NCBI GenBank assembly: GCA_002316215.1
Contig: DCDB01000232.1
Coordinates: 1 to 32,862, forward strand
Direction of reading: 5' to 3'
From: Lachnospiraceae bacterium UBA1066
Lineage (GTDB): Bacteria > Bacillota > Clostridia > Lachnospirales > Lachnospiraceae
DNA: 32,862 nucleotides
Shown here: positions 8,638 to 16,454 of the stretch, piece after piece
How the letters are laid out: each line of letters opens with the position of its first letter
Position numbering within the stretch: the first letter of the stretch is position 1
Notes under the pieces: generated by a model
Told to the model about the DNA's origin: nothing
Databases searched by the model: none
The model's input: the letters and a program-made list of their open reading frames with translations, nothing else
Translations under genes and position numbers: made by a program

Positions 8638-8707
8638 AAACACGCGATAGAGCATTTTATTTGAGGCTTCATAAGACCTCAGAAAATGTTTATCGCGTGT
8701 TTTTTTA
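8638..8707 (+). terminator. Long-stem intrinsic terminator after arcC
   Basis: AAACACGCGATA (8638-8649) pairs perfectly with TATCGCGTGTTT (8691-8702). Inside it AGCATTTT pairs with AAAATGTT (one G-U pair) and TGAGG pairs with CCTCA, giving about 25 base pairs with small bulges. The right arm runs into a T tract reaching 8706. It closes the carA-carB-uppP-arcC unit. The stem is longer than the other terminators here. Confidence 0.82.
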
Positions 8708-8783
8708 CCCTTTGATCAGGAATGAACAAAACTTGTTTTTGGGGATGGCTTTTTTTGAACATTATGCAGAACGTTAAATAGCT

Positions 8784-8799
8784 GAGATTCCTGAATCTC
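8784..8799. promoter_or_regulatory. Perfect inverted repeat directly upstream of the P1B ATPase promoter
   Basis: GAGATTC at 8784-8790 and GAATCTC at 8793-8799 form a perfect 7-2-7 palindrome ending three bases before the -35 hexamer at 8803. There is no T tract after it, so it is not a terminator. Its place fits a protein binding site, but the binding protein is unknown. Confidence 0.45.
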
Positions 8800-8802
8800 T
8801 TA

Positions 8803-8831
8803 TTGACAGAAAAGTTAAGGAAGAATATAAT
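8803..8831 (+). promoter_or_regulatory. Consensus sigma-A promoter of the P1B ATPase gene
   Basis: TTGACA at 8803-8808 and TATAAT at 8826-8831 are both perfect and separated by 17 bases. A promoter this strong normally needs repression, which fits the operator-like repeat over its start site. The 17-base spacing argues against a MerR-type activator, which uses 19-20 bases. Confidence 0.9.
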
Positions 8832-8835
8832 GCAT

Positions 8836-8861
8836 ATCAGATGAACAAGTGCTCATGTGTT
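8836..8861. promoter_or_regulatory. ArsR/SmtB-type metal sensor operator (12-2-12)
   Basis: ATCAGATGAACA (8836-8847) and TGCTCATGTGTT (8850-8861) are separated by two bases. Nine of the 12 positions match as an inverted repeat, with core ATGAACA-AG-TGCTCAT. This is the layout and core of SmtB, CzrA and CadC operators. It lies over the expected transcription start (about 8838), so binding would block initiation. No arsR-like gene is encoded in this window, so the regulator must be elsewhere. Confidence 0.7.
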
Positions 8862-8891
8862 CAAAATGTAAAATGATTTCAGGAGCGTACG

Positions 8892-10799
8892 ATGGAAAAA
8901 GAAAATAAGCTGCATCTCATCCGGATCATTGTTTCAGCCGTACTTCTTATTGCGGCCTTTTTGGTTGACAGGGCGGTTCCCCTCCCTATGTGGGGAAAAC
9001 TTCTTCTGTATCTTGTCCCGTATCTTGCGGCGGGCTATGATATTCTTTTGGAAGCAGCAGAAAATATAGCCAGGGGAGAGGTCTTTGATGAAGATTTCCT
9101 GATGTGCGTGGCGACCATCGGGGCTTTAAGCATAGGCTTTCTGCCGAATACAAAGCCGGAATTTGCGGAGGCTGTCTTCGTGATGCTCTTTTTCCAGGTC
9201 GGGGAATTATTCGAGGATATCGCAGAAGGAAACAGCAGGAAGTCTATTTCTGATCTGATGGACATTCGTCCGGACAGTGCAAATGTGGAACGGAACGGTA
9301 AGGTAGAGACAGTGCCGCCCGATACGGTTTCAGCAGGTGAAACAATCGTTGTCCGTCCGGGAGAAAAGGTTCCGATGGACGGCCTGATTCTGGAAGGTGC
9401 TTCCAGCCTTAATACGGTTGCGCTTACCGGAGAAAGCGCGCCGCGTGAAGTCTCTTCGGGTGATGCCGTGATTTCGGGCTGCGTTAATCTGTCGGGTGTC
9501 CTCAGGGTGAAAGTGACGAAAGCCTTCGGGGAATCGACCGCTTCAAAAATACTGGAATTAGTTGAAAAGTCAGGAGAGAATAAATCTAAAAGCGAGAACT
9601 TTATTACAAAGTTTGCAAGATATTATACGCCTGCCGTTGTTTTTCTTGCGATCTTTCTTTCTCTGGTTCCGCCGCTTTTAACGGGTGATTTTATTGCTGC
9701 CTTTCCTTCCTGGCTGAACCGTGCATTGACATTTCTGGTGGTTTCATGTCCGTGTGCGCTGGTCATTTCCGTGCCGCTTACATTTTTCGGAGGAATCGGC
9801 TGTGCTTCAAAGAAAGGAATTCTTGTCAAAGGCTCTAATTACATGGAAGCGCTTTCGAAAGCCGGTATTGTCGTATTTGATAAGACGGGAACCCTGACAA
9901 AAGGAGTATTCAAGGTAGCGGCGGTTCATCCGGATGACTGTGATGAGAATACCCTTCTGCATTATGCTGCCCATGTGGAGCGCTTTTCAACCCATCCGAT
10001 TGCCATTTCCCTGCGTCAGGCCTATGCCCATGAAGCGGATGACTGCGAGATAAAGGATGTTGAAGAAATTGCCGGACGGGGAGTCTGCGCGAATGTGAAT
10101 GGAAAACGCGTCTGCGTCGGGAACTCAAAAATGATGGAAGATGAAGGAGCAAAATGGCATCCATGCCATGAGATCGGTACAATTATTCATGTATCCATTG
10201 ACGGCGTGTATGCCGGGCATATCGTTATCTCCGATCTTGTGAAGAGCGATTCCAAAGCAGCCATTGAGATGCTGAAGGCGGAGGGCGTTAAGAAAACGGT
10301 TATGCTGACCGGAGACCGGGAAGAAGTCGGAAAGTCTGTAGCCGCGTCGCTTGGGCTGGATGAATATCACGCCGAGCTCCTTCCGGCGGACAAGGTCGCA
10401 CTCGTTGAAAAGCTGCTTCAGGAAAAAGAGGCGAAGCAGACACTTGCTTTTGTCGGAGATGGCATAAATGATGCACCGGTACTGGCACGGTCGGATGTGG
10501 GGATTGCCATGGGAGCAATGGGCTCGGATGCGGCCATTGAGGCGGCCGATGTTGTGCTCATGGATGATAAGCCTTCAAAAATTGCGGCAGCCGTGAAGAT
10601 AGCCCGCAGGACGCTTTTTATTGCTAAAGAAAACATTGTCTTTGCATTGCTTGTCAAAGCTGCAGTCCTTGTTCTTGCGGCTTTCGGAATGGCTGAAATG
10701 TGGCTGGCAGTATTTGCTGATGTCGGTGTAACGGTCATCGCTGTCCTGAATGCAATGCGGGCTCTGAAAATGAAAACCGAAGCGGGAAGCCCCGCATAA
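8892..10799 (+). CDS. zntA: P1B-type heavy metal ATPase, Zn/Cd/Pb class (ZntA/CadA-like)
   Basis: This is a metal-exporting P-type ATPase of the inner membrane. The 635 residues contain TGES (179-182, actuator), CPC (286-288, membrane metal site), phosphorylated D330 in DKTGT, the HP dipeptide (368-369), TGDRE, and GDGIND (522-527). Class P1B-2 (Zn/Cd/Pb) is indicated by K589 and by D610 in the last membrane helix (ADVGVTV), which match the transport-site Lys and Asp of ZntA. The N-terminal metal-binding HMA domain is absent: the protein enters its first membrane helix by residue 8. AGGAG at 8881-8885 precedes the ATG by six bases. It is a single-gene unit with its own promoter, operator and terminator. 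The gene symbol marks similarity only; the preferred metal is not proven. Confidence 0.93.
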   Translation: MEKENKLHLIRIIVSAVLLIAAFLVDRAVPLPMWGKLLLYLVPYLAAGYDILLEAAENIARGEVFDEDFLMCVATIGALSIGFLPNTKPEFAEAVFVMLFFQVGELFEDIAEGNSRKSISDLMDIRPDSANVERNGKVETVPPDTVSAGETIVVRPGEKVPMDGLILEGASSLNTVALTGESAPREVSSGDAVISGCVNLSGVLRVKVTKAFGESTASKILELVEKSGENKSKSENFITKFARYYTPAVVFLAIFLSLVPPLLTGDFIAAFPSWLNRALTFLVVSCPCALVISVPLTFFGGIGCASKKGILVKGSNYMEALSKAGIVVFDKTGTLTKGVFKVAAVHPDDCDENTLLHYAAHVERFSTHPIAISLRQAYAHEADDCEIKDVEEIAGRGVCANVNGKRVCVGNSKMMEDEGAKWHPCHEIGTIIHVSIDGVYAGHIVISDLVKSDSKAAIEMLKAEGVKKTVMLTGDREEVGKSVAASLGLDEYHAELLPADKVALVEKLLQEKEAKQTLAFVGDGINDAPVLARSDVGIAMGAMGSDAAIEAADVVLMDDKPSKIAAAVKIARRTLFIAKENIVFALLVKAAVLVLAAFGMAEMWLAVFADVGVTVIAVLNAMRALKMKTEAGSPA

Positions 10800-10819
10800 T
10801 CCCGGAAAAAAAGACATAG

Positions 10820-10850
10820 AAAAAGAGGCCTATCGGAAGGGCCTCTTTTT
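10820..10850 (+). terminator. Intrinsic terminator after the P1B ATPase gene
   Basis: AAAAAGAGGCC (10820-10830) and GGCCTCTTTTT (10840-10850) form a perfect 11-bp stem with a nine-base loop, and the right arm itself is the T tract. The A-rich left arm also makes it usable from the other strand. Confidence 0.92.
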
Positions 10851-11199
10851 CTTCTTTAATGAGGGGGGAGATAGTGAGTGGTTGTCAACTATCTGAATAC
10901 AAATATACAGGATAATTGTGTAGATAATATGTCTGCATCGGGAAGAAAAAATAAAATTTATAAACAAAATCTAAAAGAAATATCGGAGTTATTATAAAAA
11001 AGCTTCACCTAACCAGTACAAAAACCACCGTACTTTGATGTCAAAAGCTGTGGTTCCTTTGACACAAAAGTTTGACGGATACACACATATGGTATAAAAT
11101 AGAAGACTATGGAATTGTTGCGGTTCCGGCAGGAGAATGCGGGATGCGAAATGCCATCATCACTTTAATTTTACAGCGGCAGCCTTCAGGGAGGTAATC
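10851..11199. other. Intergenic region upstream of murE
   Basis: About 350 AT-rich bases without a convincing gene. It holds a 6-bp inverted repeat GATAGT/ACTATC (10870-10893), a nested inverted repeat AACCAC...GTGGTT (11023-11055) that encloses TTTGA-TG-TCAAA (11034-11045), the murE promoter (11072-11100), and a leader of about 90 bases. An ATG at 11137 is in frame with murE, but AGGAG lies only one base before it and the extra 21 residues do not look like MurE, so I treat it as leader. No tRNA, riboswitch or T-box was recognised. Confidence 0.5.
11072..11100 (+). promoter_or_regulatory. Sigma-A type promoter of the murE-lgt gene run
   Basis: TTGACG (11072-11077) and TAAAAT (11095-11100) are spaced by 17 bases, the same hexamers as the tRNA-Leu promoter. 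Transcription would begin near 11107 and leave a leader of roughly 90 bases before the murE ATG at 11200. It is the only clear promoter before the 14-gene run that ends at the terminator at 26844; weaker internal promoters cannot be excluded. Confidence 0.78.
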
Positions 11200-12687
11200 A
11201 TGAAGATCAGTCTTTTAATTGAGAAGACAGACTGTGTCGTAAAAAGCGGCAGCAAAGACAAAGATATCAGCGGCATTGTTTATGACTCGAGACAGGCCGG
11301 TCCCGGAAACCTCTTTGTCTGTATCGTCGGGGCGAAGAGCGACGGGCACAGATACATAAGTGACGTTCTGAAAAAGGGAGTGTCGGCTCTTCTTATAGAA
11401 AAAGGGCATGCACTTCCGGAAAATGCGGCGATTTCCGAAGATACCGTTATTCTCGAATCCCAGGATACGAGAAAGGCTTTGGCACTTCTGGCCGCAGCGT
11501 GGTTCGGCTATCCGTCTGAGCATATGCCGGTTATCGGAATTACCGGAACAAAGGGAAAGACGACCTCTACTTATATGGTAAAATCCATCCTGGAAAATGC
11601 CGGATATAAAGTCGGGCTTATTGGAACGATCGAATCCATTATGGGAGATAAAAAAATTGCCTCCGAACGGACGACGCCGGAGTCCTATGTTGTCCAGGAA
11701 TATCTGCATGACATGATCGCCTGCGGCTGCGACTGCGCCGTGATGGAGGTCTCATCGCAGGCTTTGAAGCTGGACCGCACAGCCGGGATCCGGTTTGAAA
11801 TCGGTGTCTTTACGAATATTTCACCGGATCATATCGGAAAGGACGAACATAAGGATTTTGCCGAATATATGGCCTGCAAGGGGATGCTCTTCCGCCAGTG
11901 CCGCATCGGCATCGTCAATGCAGATGACCGGAATACCGAGAAAGTCATCGAAGGCCATACATGCAGCATTGAAACCTATGGTATCGATAATGCGGAGGCG
12001 GATCTTAGGGCTGTCGGTATTGAACATATCCATAAGCCGGGATATCTTGGCGTTAATTTTAAAGTGGCAGGAAAGATGGATTTTCCTGTAGAGCTGGATA
12101 TTCCCGGTAAGTTTTCGGTATATAATGCCCTTGCAGCCATTTCCATCTGCAGGCATTTTAAAATCAGCATCCCGGATATTCAGAAAGCTTTAAAAGAAGC
12201 CCAGGTCAAAGGGCGCGTGGAAATGGTGCATGTGTCCGACGATTTTACTCTGATGATTGATTATGCACACAATGCGATGGCTCTGGAAAGTCTTTTGTCA
12301 ACACTTAAGGATTATCGTCCCAAGAGGCTTGTATGCGTCTTCGGCTGCGGCGGAAACCGGGACAGGAACAGAAGGTTCGAAATGGGGGAAACGTCCGGAC
12401 GCATGGCGGATTTTACGGTCATTACTTCGGATAATCCCAGGGATGAGGAGCCGCAGGCGATTATCGACGATATTGTGACGGGCATAAATAAGACAGACGG
12501 GAAATATATAGAAATTCCTGACCGCAAAGAAGCCATCGCCTATGCCATCCATAACGGGCAGCCGGGGGATATTATTGTCCTGGCAGGAAAAGGACATGAG
12601 GATTACCAGGAGATTAAGGGCGTGAAACATCCTATGGATGAACGTAAGATCATAAAGGAAATACTGCATGACGACTCTTTACGCTGA
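11200..12687 (+). CDS. murE: UDP-MurNAc-L-Ala-D-Glu:meso-diaminopimelate ligase
   Basis: MurE adds the third residue of the peptidoglycan stem peptide in the cytoplasm. The 495-residue protein has the three Mur ligase domains: N-terminal about 20-100, central ATPase with GTKGKTT (116-122), and C-terminal from about 335. The specificity motif reads DNPR (411-414), the form associated with meso-diaminopimelate rather than lysine enzymes, so the wall is predicted to be DAP type. A Lys in the ACKGML stretch (K227) matches the carbamylated lysine position. The ATG at 11200 is chosen because AGGGAGG lies at 11188-11194. Its 3' end overlaps priA by 20 bases. Here murE heads a replication and translation cluster rather than lying with mraY in the division cluster. 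Confidence 0.96.
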   Translation: MKISLLIEKTDCVVKSGSKDKDISGIVYDSRQAGPGNLFVCIVGAKSDGHRYISDVLKKGVSALLIEKGHALPENAAISEDTVILESQDTRKALALLAAAWFGYPSEHMPVIGITGTKGKTTSTYMVKSILENAGYKVGLIGTIESIMGDKKIASERTTPESYVVQEYLHDMIACGCDCAVMEVSSQALKLDRTAGIRFEIGVFTNISPDHIGKDEHKDFAEYMACKGMLFRQCRIGIVNADDRNTEKVIEGHTCSIETYGIDNAEADLRAVGIEHIHKPGYLGVNFKVAGKMDFPVELDIPGKFSVYNALAAISICRHFKISIPDIQKALKEAQVKGRVEMVHVSDDFTLMIDYAHNAMALESLLSTLKDYRPKRLVCVFGCGGNRDRNRRFEMGETSGRMADFTVITSDNPRDEEPQAIIDDIVTGINKTDGKYIEIPDRKEAIAYAIHNGQPGDIIVLAGKGHEDYQEIKGVKHPMDERKIIKEILHDDSLR

Positions 12688-14881
12688 TGTCATTGTCGAC
12701 ATTTCACGGGAGGCTCTCGACCGGCCTTTCAGCTATATCGTTCCGGAAGAGTTAAGGGAACGGATTGCGCCGGGCTCCGTTGTACGCGTGCCTTTCGGAA
12801 AGGGAGGACGGCTGATCCGGGGTTTTGTCATCCGTTTAAGCGGAAACTGCGGCTATGAACCTGAGAAAATGAAGGAAATAGCCGAGGCCGTAACGGATGA
12901 TGAAACATCGGAAGGAAAGCTGATTGCGCTTGCGTCATGGATGAGCCGTACCTATGGCGGAGCCGAAGTGCTGGCGCTTAAGACGGTTCTGCCGGCCAAA
13001 AAGAAAATTGGCGGGCACTATGTGCGCAGGGTGAGTCTTACTGACACGGGGCGCGCCAGAGAATACCTCCGGGGACTAAGTCCACGGTATACCGGCCGGA
13101 TCCGCGTTATAGAAATCCTCCTGAAAGCCGGGATGCTCCCCGTACCGGAACTTCTTGAGAAAGCGCAGGTGTCCGTTTCCGTAGTCAGAAGTCTTGAAAA
13201 AGACGGAATTATCTGTATTCTTGAGACAGAAGAGTACAGGAAGGTCGTTCATGAGGCGGAAATGCTCCCGGCGGATCAGCTTACGGAGGAGCAGGAGAAA
13301 GCCGTATCTTATATTAAAGCGGAATGGAAAGGCAGTAACCGTCCTTTTCTGCTTACAGGAGTTACCGGAAGCGGAAAAACTCTGGTTTATATGGAGATGA
13401 TTGCCGAAATCCTTGAGGAAGGGAGACAGGCAATTGTCCTGATACCGGAGATCGCGCTGACACGGCAGACGGTACTCCGTTTTGTAAGGCGCTTTGGTGA
13501 GAGTGTTTCTTTCCTGAACTCGCGCCTGTCAGCAGGTGAAAAATATGATCAGATGAAAGCGGCAAAGAGGGGCGATGTTTCGATTATGGTCGGTCCGCGC
13601 TCCGCGCTTTTTACTCCTTTTCCGAAGCTTGGGCTTATCATCATAGATGAAGAACAGGAAGAAACGTACCATTCGGAAACAGCGCCGAGGTATCATGCAA
13701 GGGACACAGCGATTGAACGTGCTGCTCTTGAGAATGCCCATGTCATCATGGGTTCCGCCACACCGTCCATGCGCTCTTCCTTTTGCGTAAGAAACGGAAC
13801 CTATGCCGGAACATTTCTTAAGAACCGGTACGGAAATGCTGTCCTGCCGGAAACGCAGATTGTGGATATGCGAAAGGAAATGGAAAGCGGCAGCCGCTCA
13901 ATTTTTTCCGGTGTCCTTTTGTCAGAAATGCGTGCCTGTCTTGAAAGAAAAGAGCAGATCATGCTTTTTCTGAACCGACGGGGGTATGCCGGCTATGTGG
14001 CGTGCAGATCCTGCGGATTTGTTGTAAAATGTCCGCATTGCGATGTGTCTTTGACGCAGCATATAAACGGCAGGCTGATATGTCATTACTGCGGTTTTGA
14101 AATGCCTGAATTGAAGGAATGCCCGGAGTGCGGTTCGAAATATATCGGCGGCTTTTCTGTCGGGACAGAGCAGGTTGAAGAAAGCGTCCGAAGGGAGTTC
14201 CCTGAAGCCCGCGTCCTGCGCATGGATATGGATACTACAAGGGGTAAAGAGGGGCACAGTTCCATCCTGAAAGCTTTCGATGAGGGCCGGGCGGATATTC
14301 TGGTCGGAACGCAGATGATCGTCAAAGGACATGATTTTCCGTCTGTGACGCTGGTGGGCGTCCTGATGGCGGATCTTTCTCTTAACGAATCCGATTACAG
14401 ATCAGCGGAACATACCTTTCAGCTGATTACGCAGGCCGTCGGCCGGGCCGGCAGGGGTAAGAAGAAGGGAAAGGCTGTTATACAGACTTATCATCCTGAG
14501 CATTATGCCGTGCAATGTGCATCCGCACAGGATTATGAAGGCTTTTATAAAGAAGAAATTGCTTTCAGGACAATTATGGATTATCCTCCGGTGGGAACCC
14601 TGCTGGCGGTCCTCGGAAGCTCGACGGACGAACGGCTTCTTACAACAGGGATGATGTATATCCGCAAGTACATCGACCGCCTTGATCCGAAAAAGACGCT
14701 CTATGCCATCGGTCCCGCGCCTCAGGCGGTCGGGAAAATCAAAGATCATTTCCGTGAAGCCATTTATCTAAGAAGCGATGATCCGGAAAAATTGATACGC
14801 GCGCGGAAATTTATCGAGGAGTATTTGAAAATCAATAAGGGATTTGCAAAAATAAATATCCAGTTTGATTTTAACGTATAA
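12668..14881 (+). CDS. priA: Primosomal replication restart helicase PriA
   Basis: PriA recognises stalled forks and reloads the replisome. The 737-residue protein shows a 3' DNA-end binding and winged-helix N-terminus (about 1-200), Walker A GVTGSGKT (231-238), DEEQ box (327-330) with the aromatic-rich EETYHSE stretch after it, and eight cysteines that bind two zinc ions (C446, C449, C455, C458, C472, C475, C485, C488). Helicase motifs V and VI (VGTQMIVKGHDFP, QAVGRAGR) follow. All key residues are present. The ATG lies inside the murE end with AAAGGAA seven bases upstream. def starts 13 bases after its stop. Confidence 0.97.
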   Translation: MTTLYADVIVDISREALDRPFSYIVPEELRERIAPGSVVRVPFGKGGRLIRGFVIRLSGNCGYEPEKMKEIAEAVTDDETSEGKLIALASWMSRTYGGAEVLALKTVLPAKKKIGGHYVRRVSLTDTGRAREYLRGLSPRYTGRIRVIEILLKAGMLPVPELLEKAQVSVSVVRSLEKDGIICILETEEYRKVVHEAEMLPADQLTEEQEKAVSYIKAEWKGSNRPFLLTGVTGSGKTLVYMEMIAEILEEGRQAIVLIPEIALTRQTVLRFVRRFGESVSFLNSRLSAGEKYDQMKAAKRGDVSIMVGPRSALFTPFPKLGLIIIDEEQEETYHSETAPRYHARDTAIERAALENAHVIMGSATPSMRSSFCVRNGTYAGTFLKNRYGNAVLPETQIVDMRKEMESGSRSIFSGVLLSEMRACLERKEQIMLFLNRRGYAGYVACRSCGFVVKCPHCDVSLTQHINGRLICHYCGFEMPELKECPECGSKYIGGFSVGTEQVEESVRREFPEARVLRMDMDTTRGKEGHSSILKAFDEGRADILVGTQMIVKGHDFPSVTLVGVLMADLSLNESDYRSAEHTFQLITQAVGRAGRGKKKGKAVIQTYHPEHYAVQCASAQDYEGFYKEEIAFRTIMDYPPVGTLLAVLGSSTDERLLTTGMMYIRKYIDRLDPKKTLYAIGPAPQAVGKIKDHFREAIYLRSDDPEKLIRARKFIEEYLKINKGFAKINIQFDFNV

Positions 14882-14894
14882 AGGAGTATTTGCC

Positions 14895-15482
14895 ATGGCG
14901 ACAAGAACGGTAAGGACTGTAGGGGATAAGGTATTGCTGAAAAAATGCAGGGAAGTAACGGAAATGACACCCCGCATCAGCGAACTGATCGATGATATGT
15001 TTGATACAATGTACGAACACTACGGGGTGGGGCTTGCTGCGCCGCAGGTAGGCGTGCTGAAACGGATTATTGTCGTCGATGTCGGTGATGATCCGCATGT
15101 TCTCATTAATCCGCGGATTATTGAAGCGGACGGATCCCAGACGGGAGATGAGGGCTGTCTTTCTCTCCCCGGAAAATTCGGAACCGTTACCCGGCCGATG
15201 CACGTAAAGGTAGAAGGGCTTGACCGTGATATGAAACCGGTCTTACTTGAAGGAGAAGGCCTTCTTGCCAGGGATTTCTGCCACGAGATTGATCATTTGG
15301 ACGGTAAGATTTATACTTCGCTCGTTGAAGGCGGACTCCGGGATGCATCTGTTGAAAACATGCAGGATGATGAAGACGCGGCGGAAACTGTTCCGGACGG
15401 AGAACACGGAAAGAATACGGACGGATCTGCGGATCCTGCGTCGGCAGATAACGGGAAAAATGCGGATGGAGGAAATGAATGA
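14895..15482 (+). CDS. def: Peptide deformylase with acidic C-terminal tail
   Basis: Deformylase removes the formyl group from the start methionine of new proteins; Fmt, encoded next, adds that group to the initiator tRNA. The 195-residue protein has motif I GVGLAAPQ (44-51), motif II EGCLS with metal ligand C88, and motif III HEIDH (H130 and H134 as ligands, E131 catalytic). The residue before the first His is Cys (C129) instead of the more common Gln. After about residue 155 comes a 40-residue tail rich in Asp, Glu, Asn and Gly, of low complexity and unlike the catalytic core. The ATG at 14895 is set by AAGGAG at 14881-14886, in preference to an in-frame start 30 bases upstream. Its stop overlaps the fmt start (ATGA). 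Confidence 0.96.
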   Translation: MATRTVRTVGDKVLLKKCREVTEMTPRISELIDDMFDTMYEHYGVGLAAPQVGVLKRIIVVDVGDDPHVLINPRIIEADGSQTGDEGCLSLPGKFGTVTRPMHVKVEGLDRDMKPVLLEGEGLLARDFCHEIDHLDGKIYTSLVEGGLRDASVENMQDDEDAAETVPDGEHGKNTDGSADPASADNGKNADGGNE

Positions 15483-16408
15483 ATATTGTTTTTATGGGAA
15501 CGCCGGATTTTGCCGCCGGTGTCCTTAAGGCGATCTTAAAGGCAGGCTATACGGTAACGGGTGCTGTTACACAGCCGGATAAGCGGCAGGGCAGGAAGAT
15601 GGAAATAACTCCGTGTGCCGTAAAGCAGTGTGCTGTTTCAGCCGGAATCCGTGTTTTTCAGCCGGAAAAACTGAAGACTCCCGGGGCAGCGGATGAAATA
15701 AGAAAGATGCAGCCGGATGTCATTGTGGTAGCGGCTTTCGGTCAGATTGTTCCTGAAGAAATCCTGAATATACCGCGTCTTGGCTGCATCAATGTTCATG
15801 CATCGCTTCTCCCATCCTACAGAGGAGCAGCCCCTATCCAGCATGTCATCCTTGACGGCCTTGAAGAAACAGGCGTTACCATCATGCGGATGAACAAAGG
15901 CCTTGACACGGGTGACATTGTCGCACAGGCTAAAATAGCTGTTTCGGCAGATGAAACAGGAGGAAGCCTTTTTGAGAAGCTTTCGTCACTGGGATCCCGG
16001 CTTCTTGCTGAGACACTTCCGGAAATCGAAAACGGAACGGCTGTTTATACACCGCAGCCTAAAGAAAGCCCGACACCTTATGCCCGGATGATCAGTAAGG
16101 AAATGGGGAAAATCGACTGGCATGAAGATGCTGCTTCCATTGAGCGGAAAATTCGTGCTTTTTCACCGTGGCCAAGCGCATTTACTTCCCTTGACGGTCA
16201 TACGCTTAAAATCTGGAAAGGGCATGTCGAAAAGCCGGAGCTTACCGGAGAAGCCGGGAAAATCGTGCGGCAGGATGCCAGAGGCATTTACATAGAAACC
16301 GGAAAAGGTATCCTTTTTCCTGAGATTGTACAGCTGGAAGGAAAAAAGAAAATGCCTGTTACGGAATTTTTAAGAGGCTATGTCATCCGCAATAATGTTT
16401 TAGGCTGA
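15479..16408 (+). CDS. fmt: Methionyl-tRNA formyltransferase
   Basis: Fmt transfers a formyl group from 10-formyl-tetrahydrofolate to the initiator Met-tRNA. The 309 residues match the family. The catalytic set is visible: N105 and H107 in INVHASLLP, the SYRGAAPIQ loop, and D143 in GLDTGD. The C-terminal OB-like tRNA binding domain runs from about 205. It overlaps def by four bases (ATGA), which fits coupled translation of the two enzymes of the formyl cycle. Confidence 0.97.
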   Translation: MNIVFMGTPDFAAGVLKAILKAGYTVTGAVTQPDKRQGRKMEITPCAVKQCAVSAGIRVFQPEKLKTPGAADEIRKMQPDVIVVAAFGQIVPEEILNIPRLGCINVHASLLPSYRGAAPIQHVILDGLEETGVTIMRMNKGLDTGDIVAQAKIAVSADETGGSLFEKLSSLGSRLLAETLPEIENGTAVYTPQPKESPTPYARMISKEMGKIDWHEDAASIERKIRAFSPWPSAFTSLDGHTLKIWKGHVEKPELTGEAGKIVRQDARGIYIETGKGILFPEIVQLEGKKKMPVTEFLRGYVIRNNVLG

Positions 16409-16454
16409 TGCTTTAATTTGTTTTTTTAAGAACCGGAACTACGAGGAAAAGAAG

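Noticed and set aside
8803..8831. MerR-family (ZntR/CueR) promoter for the metal ATPase
   Set aside because: MerR promoters have 19-20 base spacers; this one has 17 and perfect hexamers, which suits a repressor instead.
10870..10893. GATAGT/ACTATC inverted repeat as a terminator or riboswitch element
   Set aside because: Only six base pairs with a 12-base loop and no T tract or further conserved stems; it follows a perfectly good terminator.
11137..11199. Upstream in-frame ATG for murE
   Set aside because: AGGAG is one base from this ATG, too close for use, and the added residues do not resemble MurE; AGGGAGG fits the ATG at 11200.
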